Positions 8,435 through 18,359 of a stretch of DNA of 64,000 bases are shown piece after piece (position 1 is the stretch's first letter; each line of letters starts with the position of its first letter). A model generated the notes under the pieces. The model was not told the origin of the DNA, did not search any database, and saw only the letters and a list, made by a program, of their open reading frames with translations. The stretch covers positions 1-64,000 of the forward strand of contig JBBDIJ010000016.1 of NCBI GenBank assembly GCA_040880485.1. Reading direction: 5' to 3'. Position numbers and translations under genes: made by a program. Source of the DNA: JBBDIJ01 sp040880485. GTDB taxonomy: Bacteria; Bacteroidota; Rhodothermia; Balneolales; Balneolaceae.

Positions 8435-9754
8435 TCAGAACAACTCATTCAGCAGATTTCTGAAATCGGAATAGCGGCTGCCGGCGGCAATCGTCTGCTT
8501 CTCTTTCGACAGGCATTGAGCCAGCCTCTCCGGGATTTCGACCTCTGCCCCGGTTGCTGCCTCCACAGTCTCCCGAAATTTGGCGGGGTGAGCGGTTGAC
8601 AGTACGACCAGCGGCCTTGAAGGGTCGGCCAAACTCTGTTCACGGATCGATCGCGCGGCGAGCAGACCAACGGCTGTATGAGGGTCTGCCAGATAGCCGT
8701 ACTCCTCATGGGCCCGTCGGATCTCTTCAGTCGTCTGATGGTCATCAAAACCAATCGCCAGAATCTGTTCCCGGACCCTCTCCAGCGATCCGCCAAAGAG
8801 ATACATGATCCGTTCAAAATTGCTCGGATTCCCGACATCCATCGCATTGGAGAGCGTCTGAACCGATGGCTTCGGGTTGAACCGGCCCGTCTCCAGATAG
8901 TTCGGGAAGACGTCGTTCCGGTTGGTGGCTGCCACAAAACGGTGAGCCGGCATCCCCATCCGATTGGCCAGGAGCCCGGCGGTCAGATTCCCGAAGTTAC
9001 CGCTGGGCACCACAAAGACCGGTTCAGCCCGCTCCCCCCTCTCCTGAAGCTGGGCCACCGCCCGTACATAATAGAAAGACTGCGGAAGCAATCTCGCAAT
9101 ATTGATGGAGTTGGCTGAGCTCAGGCGGAACGTTTCGTTCAGTTCCCGGTCCCGGAACGCCTCTTTCACGAGACGCTGGCAGTCATCAAATGCTCCATCC
9201 ACCTCCAGGGCCGTCACGTTACCACCCAGTGTGGTCATCTGCTTCTCTTGCAAGGGGCTTACCCGACCGGAGGGGTAGAGCAGGCAGACACGGGTACCCG
9301 GCACACCGTGAAAGCCGCTGGCTACAGCGCTGCCGGTATCTCCCGACGTTGCAACCAGTATGAGCAGTTCCCGGTCGTCCTCTGCGCCCAGCCTCCCGAA
9401 GAGTTTCGCCATAAACTGTGCCCCGAAATCCTTGAACGCGAGTGTGGGCCCGTGAAACAGCTCCAGTACAGAGGTAGTGCCCTCCACATCTACAAGCGGT
9501 GCATCGAATGGCAGAGCCTCTTCGACAAGGGTCCTCACTTCCTGTTCATTGAGGTGAGGTGCGAGCCAGGGAGTTGCAATACCGGCTCCAATCTCATGAA
9601 ATGTGCGATCCGCCACCCCGCTCCACCACGACTCCGGCAGGGCCGGTATCGACTGAGGCACATACAGCCCCCCGTCAGGAGCCTGCCCCTGCCACATCGC
9701 CTCCGGAAAAGAGACTGTGGTCGTATCCCCGCCTGTACTGATCAATTTTATCAT
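8435..9754 (-). CDS. thrC: threonine synthase
   Basis: A 439-residue PLP enzyme, E. coli-type, converting O-phosphohomoserine to threonine. The sequence begins MIKLISTGGDTTTVSFPEA and carries ELFHGPTLAFKDFG with the PLP lysine, and the phosphate-binding loop TSGDTGSAVA. An ATG at 9754 is preceded by GAGGG six bases upstream and matches family N-termini, so the 10 extra upstream codons are not used. It is third in the thrA-thrB-thrC series. A second, quite different threonine-synthase-like gene lies at 21970; this one is the better candidate for the biosynthetic enzyme. Confidence 0.95.
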   Translation of the reverse strand: MIKLISTGGDTTTVSFPEAMWQGQAPDGGLYVPQSIPALPESWWSGVADRTFHEIGAGIATPWLAPHLNEQEVRTLVEEALPFDAPLVDVEGTTSVLELFHGPTLAFKDFGAQFMAKLFGRLGAEDDRELLILVATSGDTGSAVASGFHGVPGTRVCLLYPSGRVSPLQEKQMTTLGGNVTALEVDGAFDDCQRLVKEAFRDRELNETFRLSSANSINIARLLPQSFYYVRAVAQLQERGERAEPVFVVPSGNFGNLTAGLLANRMGMPAHRFVAATNRNDVFPNYLETGRFNPKPSVQTLSNAMDVGNPSNFERIMYLFGGSLERVREQILAIGFDDHQTTEEIRRAHEEYGYLADPHTAVGLLAARSIREQSLADPSRPLVVLSTAHPAKFRETVEAATGAEVEIPERLAQCLSKEKQTIAAGSRYSDFRNLLNELF

Positions 9755-9830
9755 CAACTTCCCTCGTTGGTCTACGGCTTCCACGCAGCGCTACCTATCG
9801 GGTTGAACCGGCCCGGCCCTCATGGCACAA

Positions 9831-10790
9831 CTACGACTCCCCCCTCTCAAGAATATAGCTACCCTTGTGATTGACAGGAGAGAGATGGAGGTCGTACTCC
9901 AGATCCATCTCTTCCAGAACTGATCCGGCACTCTCCCCAATCTCCTGAGCCTGCTCGAGAGAGCGGCAGAGTGCAAACACCGAAGGCCCGGCGCCGGAAA
10001 TACTGAATCCGATGGCCCCCGCCTCCATCGCGCGGTTCTTCATACGGTCGTACCCCGGAATGAGTACTGACCGGATAGGTTCTACGATACGATCCTGAAG
10101 GGAGCGGCCGATCAGGTCATAGTCCCCCTTGTAGAGGCCGGCAACCAGAGCCCCTACGTTGGCCCACTGCTGTATCGCATTGGCCATAGAAACCTCTTTT
10201 CTCAGAATCATTCGGGTATTGCGGGTTTCGATCTCGATTTTGGGATGGATAATGGTACAACAGAGATCCTTCGGATAGTCGAGCGAGATCACATCGGGCG
10301 GATTGTCGCTCCGCACCAGCACGAAACCTCCCAGAAGAGATGCGGCGACGTTGTCGGCATGGGCTGTTCCGCTTGCGGCTACCTCCCCCTCTACCACATG
10401 AGGCAGTAGCTCTTCCCGCTTCAGTGGGGCTCCCAGCAGCTCGTTGGCCGCAACGACGGAAGCCACTGCGCTGGCCGCACTGGAACCAAGTCCGCTCCCG
10501 AGCGGCATCTTCTTGTGAATTCTCAAACGAATTCCAGTCTCTTCCCGGCCCAGAGCTTTCAGAAGGCTCTGCACACCGCGCCCGCCGGTGTTTTTCTCCG
10601 GGGCCAGGGGAAGCCGATCCTCCGCTCCGTCAATAGAGTCTATCACCACGCCCGGTCTCTCATCCAGGGTCGCCAACACCTCATCTCCGGGACCGTCGAT
10701 GGCAAAGCCCAGCACATCGAACCCACACCCGACATTCGCTACTGTTGCGGGTGCAAATACCCTGATCCACTCTGTTCCCGATCTGTTCAC
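9831..10790 (-). CDS. thrB: homoserine kinase
   Basis: A 319-residue GHMP-superfamily kinase phosphorylating homoserine to O-phosphohomoserine, the substrate of the adjacent thrC. The N-terminal APATVANVGCGFDVLGFA motif and the ATP-binding loop PLGSGLGSSAASAVA (about residues 95-110) are typical, as is the C-terminal SISGAGPSVFAL. Length is normal (about 310). It lies 45 bases after thrA and 76 before thrC on the same strand, giving the usual pathway order. Confidence 0.95.
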   Translation of the reverse strand: MNRSGTEWIRVFAPATVANVGCGFDVLGFAIDGPGDEVLATLDERPGVVIDSIDGAEDRLPLAPEKNTGGRGVQSLLKALGREETGIRLRIHKKMPLGSGLGSSAASAVASVVAANELLGAPLKREELLPHVVEGEVAASGTAHADNVAASLLGGFVLVRSDNPPDVISLDYPKDLCCTIIHPKIEIETRNTRMILRKEVSMANAIQQWANVGALVAGLYKGDYDLIGRSLQDRIVEPIRSVLIPGYDRMKNRAMEAGAIGFSISGAGPSVFALCRSLEQAQEIGESAGSVLEEMDLEYDLHLSPVNHKGSYILERGES

Positions 10791-10835
10791 GTCCGTCTTC
10801 TCCTTTCTGTGGATTGAACCCCCAACCTCTTTCTA

Positions 10836-13310
10836 CTACTCGTCATTGCTTCGCGCCTTTGTGTTCGCAACTCTTAATATATCGGCCACGATCCCCCCCG
10901 CCGTTACATTCGCCCCGGCTCCGGGCCCCTTCACCACCATCGGTGTTTCAAGATAGTGATCGGTATAGAGTGCAAAGATGTTGTCACTACCGGCCAGTCC
11001 ATAAAAGGGGTGGTCACGGTCTATCTCTTCAAGTTTTACCGAGGCTTTGCCCCCTTCGAACCGGGCGATATAACAGAGCTTCTTGCCCTGATCGGCAGCG
11101 CTGTTAAGTAGCTCGGAAAACTCACCGTCAAACTCCTTCAGAACCTCGAAAAACTGCTCTACCGAACCGGCATTCCGGGCCCCTTTCGGAACCAGGTTCT
11201 CAATATCAAGGTCGTCAAATTCCATTCTGTAGCCCGCCTCACGAATCAGGATGAGTAGCTTTCTTCCGACATCGTGCCCATTTAAATCCTCACGAGGATC
11301 CGGCTCTGTGAACCCCTTCTCCCGCGCCTGCCGTACAATTTCGCTGAACGGCATCTCTCCATTGTAGGAGTTGAATATATAACTGAGTGTTCCGGAGAGC
11401 ACTCCTTCAATCCGGTGTACCGAATCTCCGGTTGTCACAAGTTCGTGAATGGTCGCTACCACGGGCAGGCCGGCCCCAACATTGGTCTCGTATCGAAACG
11501 CCGCGTTGTGGCGGGCCGCCAGGCTCTTCAGTTCATCGTAGTACTCCATGGAGGAGGAGTTGGCGATCTTGTTGGGAGTGACAACCGATATACTCGAAGA
11601 GAGTACTTCCGGATAGATTTCGGAGACCTCCTGGCTGGCCGTGCAATCCACGAATACAGAGTTGGGAAGGTTGCACGCTTTCATCTCCCGTACAAAGGTC
11701 TTCAGGGAACTCTTTCTCCCTTCACTCTCCAGCTGCTCCCGCCAGCTGGAAAACCCGATGCTCTCCTCATCGCTGCAGAGTAACATCTTCTCGGAATTTG
11801 CCACCCCTTTCAGGCGGATATCCAGCAGATACTTGTCGTACAGAACTTCGATCTGGTTCTCAAAGAGCTCCAGAAGTTTGCTTCCGATGAGGCCAACCCC
11901 CACCAGAAAGAGATGAACGGTCTTGACTCCGGCCATAAAAAAGGCATCGTGCAGGGTGTTCAGCGCCTTCTTTTCATCCTTACGGGAAACCACAAACGAG
12001 ATGTTGCGTTCCGACGAACCCTGGGAGATCGCGACAATATTAACTCCGTTTCGTCCCAGGGCGCTGAACACCCGTCCGGCGATCCCTGGAATCTGACGCA
12101 TATTGTCTCCCACTGCAGCGATGATGGAGAGATCCTTTTCCACCCTCACCTCATCAATCATACCCTCCTGGATCTCGAGACGAAACTCCTTCTCCAGAGA
12201 GCGTTTTGCACGGGTTGCGTGCTCCGGCTGAATCCCCACCGTAACGGTGTGCTCCGAAGAGGCCTGGGTAATCAGAATGATATTGATCTGTTCCCTGGCC
12301 AGGGTAGAGAACATCCTTCCAGAAACCCCGCTGACCCCAATCATTCCGCTACCCTTCAGGGTAATCAGAGACACATCACTAATGGAGGAGAGCCCGCGTA
12401 TTAACCCCTCCCGGTCTCCGGATGTTTCCGAAATCACGGTACCGGGCAGCTCCGGGTGGAATGTATTGCGAATCACAATCGGAATTCGGGCCTGGAGGGC
12501 CGGCTGGATCGTGGGCGGATAGATCACTTTCGCACCGAAGTGTGATAGCTCCATCGCCTCTTCATAACTGACTTCACGGATCGGGAATGCACGTTTCACC
12601 ATGCTCGGATCGGCCGTCATGAGGCCATCCACATCGGTCCAGATTTCGATCTGCTTCACCTTAAGGATGGCGCCAATCAGAGAGACCGTATAGTCGGACC
12701 CGCCCCTACCCAGCGTCGTGGAGACTCCGTTGGGCGTAGAGGCGATGAACCCGGTGACCACAGAGATCCCTTTCCGCTTTTCAAAAAAGGATTCGACTCT
12801 CTGGCAGGTCGGCTCCAGCAGCACTTTTGCCTGTCCGTAGCGCGCGTCGGTCTGAATGAGTTCCCTGGCATCCACAAACTCTGCAGCGACCCCCTCATTC
12901 TGGAGGCAGTGGGAGATGATCAGTGCCGAGAAACGCTCTCCGAACCCGAGAATAAAATCAGTGGTTCTGCGGGTCAGCTCTCTGGTAAGGGAGACCCCCT
13001 GCAGCACATCTTCAAGCTCATTCATCAGCATCTTGAAACGGGTGAGCGTATCGCTCTGTTTCTTGACATTGAGCAGGGATCGGATAACCCCCACATGCCT
13101 GTCCTCCAGCTTTTTCAGGCGCTCTTTAACCTCTGCCCCTCCTTCGGAAGCATGGCGGGCCAGATCCAGAAGGTCGTCGGTCACTCCGCCAAATGCAGAG
13201 ACCACCACAATGACCTGCTTTTTCTGATCTCCGGAGAGAACGGTTTCCACCACCCTACGAATCGAATCCACATTCGCTACCGACGTTCCGCCAAATTTTA
13301 AAACTCGCAT
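10836..13310 (-). CDS. thrA: bifunctional aspartokinase/homoserine dehydrogenase
   Basis: An 824-residue fusion catalysing the first and third steps of threonine/methionine synthesis. The N-terminal aspartokinase begins MRVLKFGGTSV and contains TTLGRGGSDYTVSL; two ACT domains follow (about 320-460; the VSGRMFSTLAREQINIILITQAS and IAGRVFSALGRNGVNIVAISQGS stretches), which bind threonine for feedback inhibition in homologues. The C-terminal homoserine dehydrogenase has the NAD(P)-binding FLVGVGLIGSKLL (about 470) and the VLSGTLSYIFN motif. The ATG at 13310 has GGAG eight bases upstream and matches the family start. It heads thrA-thrB-thrC; the upstream gap to divergent proC contains a dyad (13445-13473). 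Confidence 0.95.
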   Translation of the reverse strand: MRVLKFGGTSVANVDSIRRVVETVLSGDQKKQVIVVVSAFGGVTDDLLDLARHASEGGAEVKERLKKLEDRHVGVIRSLLNVKKQSDTLTRFKMLMNELEDVLQGVSLTRELTRRTTDFILGFGERFSALIISHCLQNEGVAAEFVDARELIQTDARYGQAKVLLEPTCQRVESFFEKRKGISVVTGFIASTPNGVSTTLGRGGSDYTVSLIGAILKVKQIEIWTDVDGLMTADPSMVKRAFPIREVSYEEAMELSHFGAKVIYPPTIQPALQARIPIVIRNTFHPELPGTVISETSGDREGLIRGLSSISDVSLITLKGSGMIGVSGVSGRMFSTLAREQINIILITQASSEHTVTVGIQPEHATRAKRSLEKEFRLEIQEGMIDEVRVEKDLSIIAAVGDNMRQIPGIAGRVFSALGRNGVNIVAISQGSSERNISFVVSRKDEKKALNTLHDAFFMAGVKTVHLFLVGVGLIGSKLLELFENQIEVLYDKYLLDIRLKGVANSEKMLLCSDEESIGFSSWREQLESEGRKSSLKTFVREMKACNLPNSVFVDCTASQEVSEIYPEVLSSSISVVTPNKIANSSSMEYYDELKSLAARHNAAFRYETNVGAGLPVVATIHELVTTGDSVHRIEGVLSGTLSYIFNSYNGEMPFSEIVRQAREKGFTEPDPREDLNGHDVGRKLLILIREAGYRMEFDDLDIENLVPKGARNAGSVEQFFEVLKEFDGEFSELLNSAADQGKKLCYIARFEGGKASVKLEEIDRDHPFYGLAGSDNIFALYTDHYLETPMVVKGPGAGANVTAGGIVADILRVANTKARSNDE

Positions 13311-13444
13311 TGCGCTACTCCAATTCTCGAGAGGCACAGCCTGCCAACGCTGCTGCAGTGTGCCCACTCATTACATAACCAGATATCGCGATCTGCCCTG
13401 CAGACCTTCCAAAATGGAACAGCCTCAAAGATACAGGTTTTTTT

Positions 13445-13473
13445 ACACCTTGTTTACCACAAGCTTCAGGTGT
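13445..13473. promoter_or_regulatory. nested dyad between thrA and proC
   Basis: Outer arms ACACCT (13445-13450) and AGGTGT (13468-13473) enclose an inner perfect stem CTTGT-TTACC-ACAAG (13449-13463). It sits about 135 bases before thrA and 95 before proC. On the thrA strand TATCTTTG (13426-13433) fits the Bacteroidota TAnnTTTG -7 box. Operator function is a guess. Confidence 0.25.
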
Positions 13474-13567
13474 CCGATTTTTCACAGAGAGAAAACTTCT
13501 CTACCTTCAATGAAACGCAACCTTTTCGGGCTCAAATGGCCCGCTATACCGCACACACGTTCCCACT

Positions 13568-14392
13568 ATGAAATCATCTGACCGTATTGCCATTCTCGGT
13601 GCCGGAAACATCGGCACCTCCATCGCCAACGGGCTGGTTCAGTCCGGGAAATATACCCCCGGCCGAATCACACTTACACGTCGCAGGCTCTCGTTGCTGG
13701 AGGACTTTACCCGCCTCAAATACAAAACCACGACCGACAATCTGGAAGCGATTGAAAGTGCCGACACGGTTATCCTCTCCGTTGAACCAGGCCAGTTAAA
13801 TGACCTTCTGGATCAGATCGAACCCGGCCTGGACCCCGATCGTCACACGCTTATCTCTGTAGTGGTCGGGCCCACTATTCGTCAGATCAGAAAGAAAACG
13901 GGGGACAAGATCACCGTTGTTCGCGCCATGCCCAATACGGCCATCGCGATCGGCGAGTCCATGACCTGTATCTGTTCTGACGAAAAGAATGGCGACGCTG
14001 TGAAACTGGCCAAATCGATCTTTGAGACCGTGGGTGAGACGCTGGTCATTCTTGAGGAGCAGATGACGGCGGCCACCGCTCTCTGTGCATGCGGCCTCGC
14101 CTTTTTTCTGCGTTCTATACGAGCCGCTTCCCAGGGAGGCATCGAGATCGGGTTCAACTCGCGAGAGTCACTCTTTATGGCGGCCCAGACGGCCAAGGGA
14201 GCTGCTTCACTTCTTGCAAGACAGAAGAATCACCCTGAATTTGAGATCGACCGCGTCACAACGCCTCGCGGCTGTACCATCTCCGGGTTGAACCAGATGG
14301 AGCACAACGGTTTCAGCTCTGCCATGATCAAAGGGATCCTGCATGCGGCAGAGAAGGCAGCAAAACTCTATGCCGAAGGGACCGAAGAGTAA
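13568..14392 (+). CDS. proC: pyrroline-5-carboxylate reductase
   Basis: A 274-residue NAD(P)H-dependent reductase making proline from pyrroline-5-carboxylate. The N-terminal Rossmann motif ILGAGNIGTSIANGLV, the VRAMPNTAIAIGESMT motif and the C-terminal TTPRGCTISGLNQME signature (the PROSITE-type P5CR region) are all present, and the length is standard. It is transcribed away from thrA and converges with the acyl-CoA dehydrogenase gene, 23 bases apart. Confidence 0.95.
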   Translation: MKSSDRIAILGAGNIGTSIANGLVQSGKYTPGRITLTRRRLSLLEDFTRLKYKTTTDNLEAIESADTVILSVEPGQLNDLLDQIEPGLDPDRHTLISVVVGPTIRQIRKKTGDKITVVRAMPNTAIAIGESMTCICSDEKNGDAVKLAKSIFETVGETLVILEEQMTAATALCACGLAFFLRSIRAASQGGIEIGFNSRESLFMAAQTAKGAASLLARQKNHPEFEIDRVTTPRGCTISGLNQMEHNGFSSAMIKGILHAAEKAAKLYAEGTEE

Positions 14393-14415
14393 CCGGGCAC
14401 GGTAACCGCGGGCCT

Positions 14416-16878
14416 TCAGGAAGGACCGGCCGGTGCTCCCGGAATCTGTTTGTACTCCTCCAGTGTGAACTCGTCTACCTGAACGGCATCCGTACGGGCC
14501 TCCTCCGCTTCCCTCACCTGCTGCGCCTCTTCACGGCTCAGCACGGCCGCCTCCACAGCTCTGTCGAGCTGTGGCAGCAGGGCGCCCCTGGAGAGCGTGC
14601 CTGCTTTAACCCCCTCCTTCAGCTTGTCATAGAGAGGAGCCGCCTTCAGGATCAGATTCAGCGTATACTCCAGGCGCCCTGCCGCTTCCGACCGGGCGGT
14701 TGGCAGATAGATTCTGTCGGTCATGCGGTCTCTCTGCGATCCGGGAGTCTGCATCGCACGAGCTACGCGATGGCCCAACCGGTCGGACGGCGGCCGCCCG
14801 ATACGGTTCATGCGCGACCAGAGCGACACCGGCCCCCGAAACAGCCAGGTGAGGCCCGGTATGGTGATTTCACGAAACAGACCGTCAAACCCGTTCTGAA
14901 TCTCGGAGAAGGCGTGCTCCATGGCCCACTCGAACAAATCTCTGTCCTCCCTCTGCTTGTCATCGGATTCATAACGGCGAAGCGTAGCCATGGCGAGGTA
15001 CATCCAGCTCAGGATGTCGGCATAGCGTCCGGCAATCTTCTCCTTCCTTTTCAGGGCTCCCCCATAGGAGATCAGGGCAAAGTCGGCCAACAGAGCAAAG
15101 GTGGCCGACGCCCAGGAGAGGCGGCGGTAGTAGCGGGCTGCCGGACCGCCGACGGGAGAACTCGCCAAAAGGCCGCGCGTCAGGCTCAGAAGCACAGAGC
15201 GAAAACCGTTACGGATCGCATGTCCGATATGGTTCCAGAATGCGTGATCGAAGGCTCGAACATCCCGGTTCATCAGGGCGGTTATCTCCTTGTAGACCCA
15301 CGGATGGCAGCGAATGGCTCCCTGGCCAAATACAATCAGCGTTCGCGTCAGGATGTTTGCACCCTCTACAGTGATCCCGATCGGTATGGCCATATAACCA
15401 TGCGCCAGGAGATTGCGCGGCCCGCGTGAGATGGCCGCACCTCCCATCACATCCATCGCATCGTTAATGATCTTGCGGGAGAGCTCCGTCATATTGTACT
15501 TCGCAATGGCTGTCACGACGGCCGGTTTGGCCCCCTGGTCGAGGCCGCCACAGGTAAAACGACGCGCCGCCTCCATGAGGTAGGTGTAACCGCCAATTCT
15601 CGCTATCGGCTCCTCGATCCCCTCAAACTTCCCGATAGGCAATCCGAACTGTTTTCGGATGGCCGCATAGGCCCCGACCACGCGTGCACTCATCTGTCCA
15701 CCACCCACCGTCTGCGCCGGCAGAGAGATGCCGCGCCCTACTGCCAGTGACTCCATCAACATTTTCCAGCCGTTTCCGGCCCCCTCAGGACCGCCTATAA
15801 TGTAACTTGCCGGAACCACGACATCATGCCCCCTGGTCGGGCAGTTGTGAAACGGTACCCCGAGCGGATCGTGCCTCTTGCCCAGTACTACCCCCTCTGT
15901 GTCGCTGGGTATCAGTGCACAGGTGATGCCGGGAGATTCTCCGCTGCCCAGAAGGTTGTCGGGATCCTTCAGTTTGAAAGCAAGGCCAATAACGGTTGAG
16001 ATCGATGCCAGAGTAATGTATCGCTTGTTCCAGTTCAGTTTCAGGCAGATCTCCCCGTCGTCCCGTCGAAATACCTCTCCGGTCGACTGCATTGCTCCCG
16101 CATCGGAACCCGCTTGAGGCTCTGTAAGGGCAAAACAGGGCATCTCTTTACCCACCGCCAGATTTGGCAGATAGCGCTCCTTCTGCTCTTCGGTGCCATA
16201 ATGAATGAGCAGCTCGGCAGGGCCCAGCGAATTGGGAACCATGACGGTTGTGGCCAGCGCACCAGACCGGGAAGTAAGCTTGGCGATCACGGCGCTGTGG
16301 GCATTGGCCGAGAAGCCCAGCCCTCCATATTTTTCCGGAATCACCAGCCCAAAGAAACGCTGCTCCCGCATGAAATCCCACGCCTGGTCACTGAACCCTT
16401 TGTTCTGAAAAACTTCCCAGTCGCTCACCATAGCGCACAGCTCCTCTACCGGCCCCTCCAGAAATGCTCGCTCTTCCGGCGTGAGCTCTGGATACGGTTC
16501 ATTGAGAACCCTTTTGAAGTCGGGACGGCCCGAAAAGAGCTCCCCGTCTACCCAGACGGTTCCCGCCTCGATGGCGGTCTGTTCGGTCTCGGAGATCACA
16601 GGCAGGAACTTCAGCTTCTCCATCAGTTTCATGAGCGGGCCGGAGAGCAGAGTTCGTCGAATCGGTTTCACCAGAAAGAGAAGCAGTATGGCGGCCGTCA
16701 CCAATAGAGTGACCGGTGAAAAGCCAAACCCCCAGAGGGCGGTCAGAAGAAGCAGACTCCAGAGCCAGAAAGGGGCTCCCAGGTAGCCGAAGGTCAATAC
16801 GACAAGAACGAGAACGGCAATCACCGGTCCGGCAGGCAACTCTGTAATCCATCCAAATGTCTGTAGAAGCGCTTCCAT
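14416..16878 (-). CDS. fadE: acyl-CoA dehydrogenase, FadE type
   Basis: An 820-residue protein with the architecture of E. coli FadE (814 residues): two N-terminal membrane segments (about 12-65), then acyl-CoA dehydrogenase N, middle and catalytic domains (LTEPQAGSDAGAM; FGLPIGKFEGI), and a C-terminal DUF1974 region ending in a Glu/Ala-rich helix. It would catalyse the first oxidation of fatty acyl-CoA in beta-oxidation, passing electrons to ETF. The frame opens with a TTG four codons earlier; the ATG at 16878 is preferred. No other beta-oxidation gene is nearby, though a FadL-like porin is at 34845. Confidence 0.93.
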   Translation of the reverse strand: MEALLQTFGWITELPAGPVIAVLVLVVLTFGYLGAPFWLWSLLLLTALWGFGFSPVTLLVTAAILLLFLVKPIRRTLLSGPLMKLMEKLKFLPVISETEQTAIEAGTVWVDGELFSGRPDFKRVLNEPYPELTPEERAFLEGPVEELCAMVSDWEVFQNKGFSDQAWDFMREQRFFGLVIPEKYGGLGFSANAHSAVIAKLTSRSGALATTVMVPNSLGPAELLIHYGTEEQKERYLPNLAVGKEMPCFALTEPQAGSDAGAMQSTGEVFRRDDGEICLKLNWNKRYITLASISTVIGLAFKLKDPDNLLGSGESPGITCALIPSDTEGVVLGKRHDPLGVPFHNCPTRGHDVVVPASYIIGGPEGAGNGWKMLMESLAVGRGISLPAQTVGGGQMSARVVGAYAAIRKQFGLPIGKFEGIEEPIARIGGYTYLMEAARRFTCGGLDQGAKPAVVTAIAKYNMTELSRKIINDAMDVMGGAAISRGPRNLLAHGYMAIPIGITVEGANILTRTLIVFGQGAIRCHPWVYKEITALMNRDVRAFDHAFWNHIGHAIRNGFRSVLLSLTRGLLASSPVGGPAARYYRRLSWASATFALLADFALISYGGALKRKEKIAGRYADILSWMYLAMATLRRYESDDKQREDRDLFEWAMEHAFSEIQNGFDGLFREITIPGLTWLFRGPVSLWSRMNRIGRPPSDRLGHRVARAMQTPGSQRDRMTDRIYLPTARSEAAGRLEYTLNLILKAAPLYDKLKEGVKAGTLSRGALLPQLDRAVEAAVLSREEAQQVREAEEARTDAVQVDEFTLEEYKQIPGAPAGPS

Positions 16879-17013
16879 AGTTGATTCCAATAGGTTGAGG
16901 TTCCGTTGTTTTTCTACTCCTTACACGAATGCAGGCCTCCGCCCCCTGCATCTCCTCTCTCAATGTAATTCAGGAACAGATCGTTCTCAACAGATATAGA
17001 CGAAAGGCCCGTT

Positions 17014-17694
17014 TCAGGCTTCTTTTACATCAGGCAGCCGGAACCGCACATAGCGAATGGTACGGCCAGCGGCAAGATGTTTACGCTCATAATAGGTGGT
17101 GTGGGTCAGCAGCTCATCTCCCGGCCTCTCTTTGTAGATGTCGTCTACCCGGTCGAGCAGTTCGCATCTCTCATTTCGTATCACCTCCAGGGTGTACTCC
17201 CAAAGCTCCGGGGAGTCGGTTTTCAGGTGTATCGTCCCGCCTGGTTCCAGCACTTTTTGATAGATCTCCAGAAACTTCGGAGACGTCAACCTCTTGTCGC
17301 TCTTCGTCTCCTTCAGATAGGGGTCGGGAAAGGGGATCCATATCTGAGACACCTCGCCCGGTGCAAAGTAGTCAACCAGGTGATCAATAAAGATTCTCAG
17401 AAACCGCACATTCTTCAGCCCCTCCCGATGCGCCCTGGTTGCCCCCTTCCAGATTCTCGCCCCCTTGATATCGATCCCGACCGCGTTGATCTCCGGGCTG
17501 GTTCGAGCCAGTTGCAGTGTATACTCCCCTTTTCCACACGCCAGTTCAAGGACAACAGGTCCGGGATCTTCAAAAATCCGGTCGTTCCAGTCTCCCGCCG
17601 GGGGCGTCCGGCCACCCTCCGCGAATTCGGTGTACTCCAACACCGTATCCAGCTCTCTCACCTCCTCATAACGCTGCAGCTTGTTCTTTGCCAT
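17014..17694 (-). CDS. trmB: tRNA (guanine-N7)-methyltransferase
   Basis: A 226-residue SAM-dependent methyltransferase that makes m7G46 in tRNA variable loops. SAM-binding LELACGKGEYTLQLA, the ID(I)KGARIWKGA segment, and the family signature IWIPFPDPYLKETKSDKRL (normally FPDPWPKKRHHKRR in other phyla) are seen, followed by FLEIYQKVLEPGGTIHLKTD. The start MAKNKLQRYEEV is chosen by homology and lies 2 bases after the pdxH stop, so the two are coupled. Confidence 0.9.
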   Translation of the reverse strand: MAKNKLQRYEEVRELDTVLEYTEFAEGGRTPPAGDWNDRIFEDPGPVVLELACGKGEYTLQLARTSPEINAVGIDIKGARIWKGATRAHREGLKNVRFLRIFIDHLVDYFAPGEVSQIWIPFPDPYLKETKSDKRLTSPKFLEIYQKVLEPGGTIHLKTDSPELWEYTLEVIRNERCELLDRVDDIYKERPGDELLTHTTYYERKHLAAGRTIRYVRFRLPDVKEA

Positions 17695-17696
17695 CT

Positions 17697-18341
17697 TCAG
17701 GGTGAGAGGCGGTTCCGGTTCCACCCGTCATCTGCTTTGGTATAGAGAATGCGGTCGTGCAGGCGGCCAGCACGTCCCTGCCAGAACTCGACCCGGTCGT
17801 AACGGATCTCATACCCTCCCCACCAGTCCGGCAGAGGCACCACTTTCCCCTCAAATCGCTTCTCAGCCGCCTTGAAACCCTCCTCCAGCTCCTTCCTGCC
17901 AGAGACGACGCTGCTCTGCCGGGATGCCCACGCCCCGATCTGGCTTTCACGGGGGCGGGAGGCGAAGTAGGCTTCACTCTCTTTCCGGCTCACTTTCGTG
18001 ACCGGCCCGCTGATACGCACCTGACGCTCCAGCGGCGGCCACCAGATGCAGCAAGCCGCTCCAGGCTTCGCTTCAAGGTCCGACGCCTTGGCGCTCTCGT
18101 AATTCGTAAAGAAGGTGATCCGTTCCGGTTCCACCCCTTTCAAAAGGACGATACGTACATCGGGTTGCATCCCGTCGTCCACCGTGGCCAGCGCCATCGC
18201 GTTGGGGTCCGGAACCTCGGCATCCACCGCATCCTGAAGCCAACCGGCAATCAGGGGAAAGGGGTACTCCGGTAAATCATCCTCTGTAAGCGCGCCCCGA
18301 TGGTAGTCACTCCTCCATCCGGCAACATTCAGATCGCCCAT
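17697..18341 (-). CDS. pdxH: pyridoxamine 5'-phosphate oxidase
   Basis: A 214-residue FMN flavoprotein oxidising pyridoxine/pyridoxamine 5'-phosphate to PLP. Typical segments are RIVLLKGVEPERITFFTNYES, the split-barrel WWPPLERQVRISG and the C-terminal VEFWQGRAGRLHDRILY with conserved Trp/Arg. A strong AGGAGG lies eight bases before the ATG. It is the middle gene of redoxin-pdxH-trmB. The window is rich in PLP enzymes (lat, thrC, the aminotransferase at 19029, the protein at 21970). Confidence 0.95.
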   Translation of the reverse strand: MGDLNVAGWRSDYHRGALTEDDLPEYPFPLIAGWLQDAVDAEVPDPNAMALATVDDGMQPDVRIVLLKGVEPERITFFTNYESAKASDLEAKPGAACCIWWPPLERQVRISGPVTKVSRKESEAYFASRPRESQIGAWASRQSSVVSGRKELEEGFKAAEKRFEGKVVPLPDWWGGYEIRYDRVEFWQGRAGRLHDRILYTKADDGWNRNRLSP

Positions 18342-18359
18342 GGCAAAACCTCCTGATAT

